NCBI GenBank assembly: GCA_937871415.1
Contig: CALMQD010000549.1
Span: 1 to 6,640, forward strand
Source: an uncultured Phycisphaerales bacterium
GTDB taxonomy: Bacteria; Planctomycetota; Phycisphaerae; Phycisphaerales; UBA1924
DNA length: 6,640 nucleotides
Direction of reading: 5' to 3'
Part shown: in pieces, positions 1 through 5,104 of the stretch
Numbering within the stretch: position 1 is the first letter of the stretch
How the letters are laid out: the number at the start of each line of letters is the position of its first letter
Program-made: the position numbers and the translations under genes
The notes under the pieces: generated by a model
The model's database searches: none
What the model saw: the letters and a program-made list of their open reading frames with translations, nothing else
Told to the model about the DNA's origin: nothing

Positions 1-1455
1 CTCGACAAGATCGGCGAGGACGCGACCCGGGGCACGACCATGCTGCTCCTGCAGGCGCGGGTCGCCATCGGCCAGAACGACCGCGCCAAGGCGCGCCGCA
101 TGCTCGATCAGGCCTGCGCCGGCGCCACCGCCAACGACCCGGTGCCCTTCGTCGCCCGCGCCGAGTTCAACCTCGTCGATCCGCAGATGGCCCGCGACGT
201 CGAGCAGGACCTCAAGGAGGCGATCCGCCGCCAGCCCGCGTTCGCGACCGCCCGCGTCCGCCTGGCGAACCTCTACGCGATGCAGAACAACCTCGCCGCC
301 GGGCTCGCGCAGCTGGCCGAGGGCGTCCGCGTCGACCCCAGCAACGACGACCTCCGCACGCTCTATTGCCAGATGCTCCTGCAGCTCAACCGCCCCGACG
401 AGGCGGCCCAGGCGGTCGAGGACATCCTCAAGGCCCGCCCGATGGACGTCAACTGGATGCTCAAGGGCAGCCAGCTCATGACGCAGATCGGACGAAAGCA
501 GCGGGCCGTCGATCTGGCCCGCATGGCCTACGAGAAAGCCAAGGACATCGTCCCCGCCGACATCTACATCAAGACGCTCCTCAACCTCGACACGCCCGAC
601 ACCCAGACCGCGCTGAAGATCGTCAACGCGCCCGAGTTCTCGATCAACAAGAACATCACGGCGCTGCTGCTCCGCTCACGCATCTACCTGAAGGCCAACA
701 AGCCCGAGCTCGCGCTCGCCGACATGAAGGCCGCGTGCGCCCTGCTCGACCGCACCAAGCCGGAAGCGATCCGATCGTTCTTCGGTGTCGTCGACGACCT
801 GTACCCCAAGTCGGCCGACAAGGTTGCCCTCCTCGGACGTCTCGAGGAGGTCGGGCGGTTCGACGGCTGGATGTCGTTCTTCGCGGCGATCCCCCGTCTG
901 GACGAGCCGACAACCAAGCCCCGCGCCATCGACGACCTCAACCGACTCGCCGAGGGCCAGGACAAGGCGCTGCAGTTCGCCAGCCGCGGCACGCTGGGCA
1001 TCCAGGCCTACAAGGAGGGCAAGCTCGACGAGGCCGCCGGGTTCTACAGGCGGGCGCTCGAGATCGGGCCCAACGACCCGGAGATGAACAACAACCTGGC
1101 GTACACGCTGCTGGTCATGGGCAAGGCGGGCGAGGCTGTCGAGCCCGCCGAGCGGGGTGTCGCCGGCGCGCCCACGAACCCGATGATCCTCGACACGCTC
1201 GGCGCCGTATACATGGAAATCGGCAAACTGCCGGAGGCCGAGCGCGTGCTCCTGCGGGCGCTGAACCTGGCCCGATCACCGCAGGATCAGTTCCCGGTCA
1301 TCCTCCACGCCGGCCTGCTGAAACTCAAGCAGGGCGACAAGTCCCAGGCCGCTCAGGCGCTCGACTCGCTCAAGAAGCTCCGGAACCAGTTCCCGGATGT
1401 GGGCAAAGAACACGACGGCGCGCTGCGCATCCTGGAGGAGGGTGTGACGAAGTAA
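1..1455 (+). CDS. Tetratricopeptide-repeat protein, 5'-truncated by window edge
   Basis: The reading frame is open from base 1 to the TAA at 1453-1455, giving 484 visible residues. The first in-frame ATG (40) has no convincing ribosome binding site and the frame continues upstream of it, so the true start is probably outside the window. The protein is alpha-helical and built of degenerate TPR units. The clearest are three consecutive repeats at about nt 985-1284 with the usual alternation of small, aromatic and Ala/Pro positions (for example GKLDEAAGFYRRALEIGPND, then GKLPEAERVLLRALNLA). Two more sit near nt 238-450 (for example NRPDEAAQAVEDILKARP). No catalytic motif, membrane segment or C-terminal sorting signal is visible in this part. 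TPR proteins act as protein-interaction scaffolds; large ones occur beside exopolysaccharide and PEP-CTERM/exosortase loci (PrsT type), and the downstream Wzc-like gene makes such a role plausible. That role is inferred from position. The TPR assignment is firm; the exact function is unknown. Confidence 0.85.
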   Translation, partial: LDKIGEDATRGTTMLLLQARVAIGQNDRAKARRMLDQACAGATANDPVPFVARAEFNLVDPQMARDVEQDLKEAIRRQPAFATARVRLANLYAMQNNLAAGLAQLAEGVRVDPSNDDLRTLYCQMLLQLNRPDEAAQAVEDILKARPMDVNWMLKGSQLMTQIGRKQRAVDLARMAYEKAKDIVPADIYIKTLLNLDTPDTQTALKIVNAPEFSINKNITALLLRSRIYLKANKPELALADMKAACALLDRTKPEAIRSFFGVVDDLYPKSADKVALLGRLEEVGRFDGWMSFFAAIPRLDEPTTKPRAIDDLNRLAEGQDKALQFASRGTLGIQAYKEGKLDEAAGFYRRALEIGPNDPEMNNNLAYTLLVMGKAGEAVEPAERGVAGAPTNPMILDTLGAVYMEIGKLPEAERVLLRALNLARSPQDQFPVILHAGLLKLKQGDKSQAAQALDSLKKLRNQFPDVGKEHDGALRILEEGVTK

Positions 1456-1459
1456 CCCC

Positions 1460-1481
1460 GCGCGGCGCTCGCGCGCTGCGC
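1460..1481 (+). terminator. Stem-loop directly after the TPR stop codon, possible terminator or 3'-end stabiliser
   Basis: Bases 1460-1468 pair with 1473-1481 to give a 9-bp, almost all G:C stem with one G:U wobble (1464/1477) and a 4-base loop (1469-1472). It begins four bases after the TAA. No T-run follows (next bases GATCTCATC), so it is not a classical intrinsic terminator. It could be a U-less terminator, a pause site, or a 3'-end processing barrier. Chance stems are common at this GC content, but the position right behind the stop supports a real role. Confidence 0.45.
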
Positions 1482-1500
1482 GATCTCATCCGGCTCGTTG

Positions 1501-1649
1501 CCGAACCAAAGCGCAACCTTTGCGCCCGACCTCTCCCGCGGGGTTCGGACCCGGGCCTGCGGCGAGGCTCAACAGCCCGGGACACGCCCCGGGCGCATTT
1601 CGGTCGATACAGGCTCTCTCGGGCTGCGCGCATGTTCTTCGCCCAGCCC
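1501..1649 (+). promoter_or_regulatory. Inverted-repeat-rich spacer, possible structured 5' leader of the Wzc-like gene
   Basis: The 223-base gap between the TPR gene and the Wzc-like gene holds no convincing small ORF. It carries several inverted repeats: 1501-1507 with 1542-1548 (7 bp, CCGAACC/GGTTCGG), enclosing 1511-1516 with 1520-1525 (6 bp, GCGCAA/TTGCGC); 1550-1556 with 1575-1581 (7 bp, CCCGGGC/GCCCGGG); a further copy of the same GC palindrome at 1586-1594; and 1621-1626 with 1644-1649 (6 bp, GGGCTG/CAGCCC). Unlike the very short gap before the transferase, this spacer is long enough for a promoter and leader, so the Wzc-like gene may begin its own transcription unit. I could not identify convincing -35/-10 boxes. 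The stems are seen directly; a regulatory role is inference, and GC-rich DNA forms such stems by chance. Confidence 0.3.
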
Positions 1650-1678
1650 AGGCGGAACACGTACTTACGGATACGACC

Positions 1679-3901
1679 ATGTCCAGTGTGACCACCACTC
1701 CCCGATCCTTCGTTCCCGGCCAGGCGGCGGGCCAGCGCGCCCAGGCCCCCGGCGCCGGCGCCTCCAACTCGATGGGCCTGGTCACGATCGACCCCGTCCG
1801 GCTCCTCCGGCGCTACTGGCTGGTCCTCGCCATCTCGGTCTTCGTCGGCGCGGTCGTCGGCGTCGGCGCCCACGTGCTCTTCGCCCGCTACGCCCCGCGA
1901 TACTCCGCCACCGTCACCTTCGTCGTGGAGGGTCCCACCTCCGACCCGCGCACCATCGAGCCGCTCGACCAGGGCGGCCAGGCCATGGAGCGCTTCACCG
2001 GCACCCAGGTCGCCCTGCTCACCTCCGACGTCGTCATGCAGGCCGCCGTCAACAACCCCGACGTCATGCGCACGCAGTGGGCCAAGCCCTACCTCAACGC
2101 CAGCGGCCAGATCAACACCAACGACGCCGCGACCGCCCTCGCCAACGACATCTCCGCCGGCCCCATCGCCCTCACGAACCTGATCAAACTGACGATGACC
2201 GCCGGCACCGCCGAGGACTCGGCCGTCATCGCGAACAAGGTCGCACAGACCTACCTGCAGGATCTGCAGAAGCGCAGCCGCTCCAACACCTCCGAGCGGC
2301 GCGACGCGCTGGGCAAACGGCTCGCGCAGATCGACGCGCAGCTCAACGCCGCCCGCGAGTCCGTCAAGCGCATCGTCGACGAGAACGGCATCGGCACCTT
2401 CGACCAGGCCCTCTCGCAGGAAGACATGCAGATGCGCCTGCTCAACGAGAGCCTCGTCGAGATCACCAAGAGCACCAGCGCGCTCAAGTCGCTCCTCGAG
2501 AAGGGACAGGCCGAGCTCGCCAAGGCCGGCGCCGTCGTCTTCCCCCCCGACATCGAGCAGGAAGTCGACCGCCACCCGATCGTCGTCGACATGAACGGCC
2601 AGCTCTCCAACCTCCGCGTCGACCTCCGCACGCTCCGCGAGCGCGGCTTCGGCGAGGACCACTTCTCCGTCCAGCAGATCAAGGACCGCATCCGCTCGAT
2701 GGAGATCGAGATCGAGAAGAAACGCCAGGAACTCCTCCGCTCCTTCTTCACCGCCCAGCTCGACAGCTACCGCACGAACATCAAGGCCAACGAGGACCAG
2801 GAGAAGGACCTCCGCACCCAGCTCGAGGGCGTCAACACCCGGCGCGAGGACCTGCTCCGCCTCAAACTCCAGAAAGAGAAACTCGACACCGACATCGAGC
2901 GCCTCACCATCGAGCAGACCGAGACCCGCAAGGCCGTGCAGGACCTCGACACCGTCTCGAGCGAGGCCGCGTTCGACCGCGTGAAGATCGCCGGCGTCGC
3001 CCAGACCCCCAACAAGCGATCATTCCCCAAGCTCCCCATCATGCTCTTCGTCGGCGTGCTCCTCTGCTCCGGCTCCGTCACCGGCCTGATCGTCCTCCGC
3101 GAAGCGCTCGACCAGCGCGTCCGCGGCCCGGGCGACCTCGCCCTCATCCCGCGCCTGAGCGTCCTGGGCATGATCCCCGACGCCAGCGAAGACCCCGCCC
3201 GACCCAAGGCGGTCGAGGTCGCCTTCAAGGACCACTCCAGCAGCGTCGTCGCCGAGAGTTTCCGCCAGATCCGCTCGATCCTGCTCAAGCGCATGAACCA
3301 GGCCGGCGCCCGCTCGCTCGTCGTCATCGGCGGCATGCCCGGCAGCGGCGCCACGACCGTCGTCTCGAACATCGGCATGGCCCTCGCCGGCGCCGACGAA
3401 CGCGTCCTGCTCATCGACGCCAACCTCCGCCGCCCGGCCCTTCACAAGGTCTTCAAACTGCAGGACGGCCCCGGCCTCGGCGACGTCCTCACCGGCCAGG
3501 CCACCTTCGATTCGAGCGTCCAGGACTCGGGCGTCCCCAACCTCTCGATCCTGACCGCCGGCACCGCCGCCAACCGCGCCGTGCCCGAGCGCCTCGGCAG
3601 CGAGGTCATGTCGCGCCTCATCGCCGACGCCGCTTCCAGGTATGACCGCATCATCATCGACTCCGCCCCGGCGATCGTCTCCGGCGACGGCCTCTCGCTC
3701 GCCAGCAAGTGCGACGCCTCGGTGCTCGTCGTCCGCGCCCTCAACGAGAAGCGCGGCATGGTCAACCGCCTGCGCTCCACCCTCGCCGAACTGCGTGCCG
3801 AGTTCATGGGCGTCGTCGTCAACGGCGTCCGCTCCAGCGCCGGCGGCTACTTCCGCAAGAACATCGAGACCGCCCACAAGTACCATTCCGTCCAGGACTG
3901 A
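1679..3901 (+). CDS. Wzc-like polysaccharide co-polymerase: Wzz domain fused to a degenerate BY-kinase domain
   Basis: This 740-residue inner-membrane protein is of the type that sets chain length and drives export of exopolysaccharide. Order: a disordered Ala/Gly/Gln-rich N-terminus (1-34); the Wzz start IDPVRLLRRYW; TM1 about 47-68; a long periplasmic part with coiled-coil helices about 200-440; the proline-containing stretch before TM2 (about 452-473); then a cytoplasmic P-loop domain. In that domain EX2RX2R is kept (E526, R529, R532), Walker A' reads LLIDANLRRP (D580, N582) and Walker B IIIDSAP (D661). Walker A is GMPGSGATT (552-560), with Ala558 where the nucleotide-binding lysine is expected. 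The C-terminus has only Tyr724 and Tyr735, not a tyrosine cluster. Autokinase activity is therefore doubtful. The ATG at 1679 was chosen because it lies shortly before the Wzz domain; a weak CGGA sits 7 bases upstream. A TTG at 1520 would add 53 low-complexity residues through the structured spacer and is less likely. Family is confident; kinase status is inferred. Confidence 0.92.
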   Translation: MSSVTTTPRSFVPGQAAGQRAQAPGAGASNSMGLVTIDPVRLLRRYWLVLAISVFVGAVVGVGAHVLFARYAPRYSATVTFVVEGPTSDPRTIEPLDQGGQAMERFTGTQVALLTSDVVMQAAVNNPDVMRTQWAKPYLNASGQINTNDAATALANDISAGPIALTNLIKLTMTAGTAEDSAVIANKVAQTYLQDLQKRSRSNTSERRDALGKRLAQIDAQLNAARESVKRIVDENGIGTFDQALSQEDMQMRLLNESLVEITKSTSALKSLLEKGQAELAKAGAVVFPPDIEQEVDRHPIVVDMNGQLSNLRVDLRTLRERGFGEDHFSVQQIKDRIRSMEIEIEKKRQELLRSFFTAQLDSYRTNIKANEDQEKDLRTQLEGVNTRREDLLRLKLQKEKLDTDIERLTIEQTETRKAVQDLDTVSSEAAFDRVKIAGVAQTPNKRSFPKLPIMLFVGVLLCSGSVTGLIVLREALDQRVRGPGDLALIPRLSVLGMIPDASEDPARPKAVEVAFKDHSSSVVAESFRQIRSILLKRMNQAGARSLVVIGGMPGSGATTVVSNIGMALAGADERVLLIDANLRRPALHKVFKLQDGPGLGDVLTGQATFDSSVQDSGVPNLSILTAGTAANRAVPERLGSEVMSRLIADAASRYDRIIIDSAPAIVSGDGLSLASKCDASVLVVRALNEKRGMVNRLRSTLAELRAEFMGVVVNGVRSSAGGYFRKNIETAHKYHSVQD

Positions 3902-3919
3902 CCGCACCGCCGGCAAACA

Positions 3920-3952
3920 CCCCGGCGAGAACCGCCGCAGGCCGTGCCGGGG
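3920..3952 (+). other. Stem-loop in the spacer between the Wzc-like and SDR genes
   Basis: Bases 3920-3926 (CCCCGGC) pair perfectly with 3946-3952 (GCCGGGG), leaving a 19-base loop, 18 bases after the Wzc-like stop codon. No T-run follows, so an intrinsic terminator is unlikely. It may mark a processing or attenuation point within an operon. An AGGGAGA at 3956-3962 resembles a Shine-Dalgarno sequence, but no start codon lies at a suitable distance behind it. Confidence 0.3.
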
Positions 3953-3981
3953 CTCAGGGAGAGACCGACTCGCGCGGGGCG

Positions 3982-3992
3982 CCCCCCCCCCC
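3982..3992 (+). repeat. 11-base C homopolymer in the spacer
   Basis: A run of 11 C lies 23 bases upstream of the chosen SDR start codon. It is outside the coding region if the ATG at 4016 is used. Length errors in such runs are common, so the spacer length here should be treated as approximate. Confidence 0.8.
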
Positions 3993-4015
3993 GCTCCGAA
4001 TCCACCTACCGCGCC

Positions 4016-5104
4016 ATGCCCGCCGGCCCTTCCATCCCGTCCGCTTCTTCCGGCGGCCACGCGCCGAGGCGTTCGCTGGTCACCGGCGGCGCCGGGTTCA
4101 TCGGCAGCCACCTCGTCGAGGTCCTCCTGGCCCGGGGCGACGAAGTCACCGTCATCGACGACCTCTCCACCGGCCGGCGCTCGAACCTGCCCGGCATGGG
4201 GCACGGCGTGGACGGCCTGCGCTTCATCGAGGCCGATCTGCGCCAGGCCCTGAGCGCCCTGGGCCCCGGCGAGCGTTTCGACGAGGTCTACCACCTCGCC
4301 GCCGCCGTCGGCGTGCGCCTGGTCGTCGACGAGCCCATCCGCTGCATCGAGACCAACGTCGAAGGCACCGCCGCGCTCCTGCGTTTCGCGCTCGACCACG
4401 GGCCGCGCGCGGGCGCCGGCGCCGCCACGCTCATCGCCTCCTCCAGCGAGGTCTACGGAAAGTCGGAGAAGTCGCCGTTCGCTGAAGAGGACGACGTCGT
4501 CTACGGCCCGACCACCCGCAGCCGCTGGTCCTACGCCGCCAGCAAGGCCATCGACGAGTACCTCGCGCTCGCGTACCACGCCAAGCACGCACTCCCCGCC
4601 GTGGTCGTGCGGTTCTTCAACACCGTCGGTCCGCGCCAGGTCGGCTCCTACGGCATGGTCCTCCCGAACTTCGTCGCCAGCGCCATCGAGGGCAAGCCGC
4701 TGAAGGTCTACGGCGACGGGCGTCAGACCCGCTGCTTCTGCGACGTCCGCGACGTCGCCGAAGCGCTCCCGCGCCTCCTCGCCGAGCCGCGCTGTCGAGG
4801 GCGCGTCTTCAACCTCGGCTCCGACCGCTCCATCTCCATCCGTGCGCTGGCGGAACTCGTGCTCGAAGTGCTGGGCAAGGACGCCGCCATCGAGCACCTC
4901 GCCTACGAGCAGGCGTATTCCTCCGGCTTCGAAGACCTCCGCAAGCGCGAGCCCGACCTGCGACGCATCCGCGACGCCATCGGCTTCGCGCCCCGGCGAA
5001 ACCTCGAACAGACCATCCGCGACCTCGCGGCCCAGATGGCCGGCGAGCGCGCCGCAAGCCCCGGGGCGCCGGGCGGGGGCGTCAAGAGGGGGACGCACCC
5101 GTGA
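4016..5104 (+). CDS. NAD(P)-dependent nucleotide-sugar epimerase/dehydratase (extended SDR)
   Basis: A 362-residue cytoplasmic enzyme of the extended short-chain dehydrogenase family, which epimerises, dehydrates or decarboxylates NDP-sugars to supply glycan precursors. Visible features: the Rossmann motif TGGAGFIGS (23-31); acidic residues after strand 2 (D48, D49) that fit NAD binding; YHLAA (92-96); the Ser-rich active-site strand ASSSEVYG (141-148); the catalytic pair Y173 and K177 in YAASK; RFFNTVGPRQ (199-208); and the substrate-side motif VYGDGRQTRCF (231-241). All catalytic residues look intact. The pattern most resembles UDP-glucose 4-epimerase and UDP-glucuronate decarboxylase-like enzymes, but the exact substrate cannot be read from sequence. 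The ATG at 4016 gives a short 18-residue lead before the Rossmann strand. A GTG at 3944 in the same frame would cross the C11 run and is less likely; neither start has a clear ribosome binding site. The TGA at 5102-5104 overlaps the next gene's start, and the neighbours place it in a surface-polysaccharide pathway. Confidence 0.92.
   Translation: MPAGPSIPSASSGGHAPRRSLVTGGAGFIGSHLVEVLLARGDEVTVIDDLSTGRRSNLPGMGHGVDGLRFIEADLRQALSALGPGERFDEVYHLAAAVGVRLVVDEPIRCIETNVEGTAALLRFALDHGPRAGAGAATLIASSSEVYGKSEKSPFAEEDDVVYGPTTRSRWSYAASKAIDEYLALAYHAKHALPAVVVRFFNTVGPRQVGSYGMVLPNFVASAIEGKPLKVYGDGRQTRCFCDVRDVAEALPRLLAEPRCRGRVFNLGSDRSISIRALAELVLEVLGKDAAIEHLAYEQAYSSGFEDLRKREPDLRRIRDAIGFAPRRNLEQTIRDLAAQMAGERAASPGAPGGGVKRGTHP
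5084..5092 (+). promoter_or_regulatory. Strong Shine-Dalgarno sequence that fixes the transferase start
   Basis: AAGAGGGGG lies inside the 3' end of the SDR gene, 8 bases before the GTG at 5101. It supports GTG 5101 over in-frame alternatives such as GTG 5137, GTG 5185 or ATG 5311. The GTGA overlap of start and stop codons suggests translational coupling with the SDR gene. Confidence 0.7.

Noticed and set aside
1520..1678. 53-residue N-terminal extension of the Wzc-like protein from TTG 1520
   Set aside because: The added residues are low-complexity and run through inverted repeats; no ribosome binding site fits TTG 1520, and the ATG at 1679 sits at a normal distance from the Wzz domain.
366..1691. 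Alternative + strand frame of 441 codons over the TPR gene and spacer
   Set aside because: Arg/Gly/Pro/Ala-rich shadow with no repeat pattern; the TPR frame explains the region.
1370..2662. Long open frame on the - strand (430 codons)
   Set aside because: Lies opposite the end of the TPR gene and the Wzc-like gene; its Ala/Gly/Asp/Val/Glu-rich product has no recognisable domain. This is typical of an antisense frame opposite GC-rich coding sequence.
1498..3645. Second + strand frame of 715 codons over the Wzc-like gene
   Set aside because: Arg/Pro/His-rich out-of-frame translation without domains; the overlapping frame carries the full Wzz and P-loop domains.
3944..4015. 24-residue N-terminal extension of the SDR from GTG 3944
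   Set aside because: It would translate the C11 run as prolines and place the Rossmann strand unusually far from the start; ATG 4016 is simpler, though start evidence is weak on both sides.
3020..5098. Very long open frame on the - strand (692 codons)
   Set aside because: Opposite two clearly recognised genes and across their spacer, with Gly/Ala/Asp/Val-rich low-complexity translation and no motifs. It is a compositional shadow.
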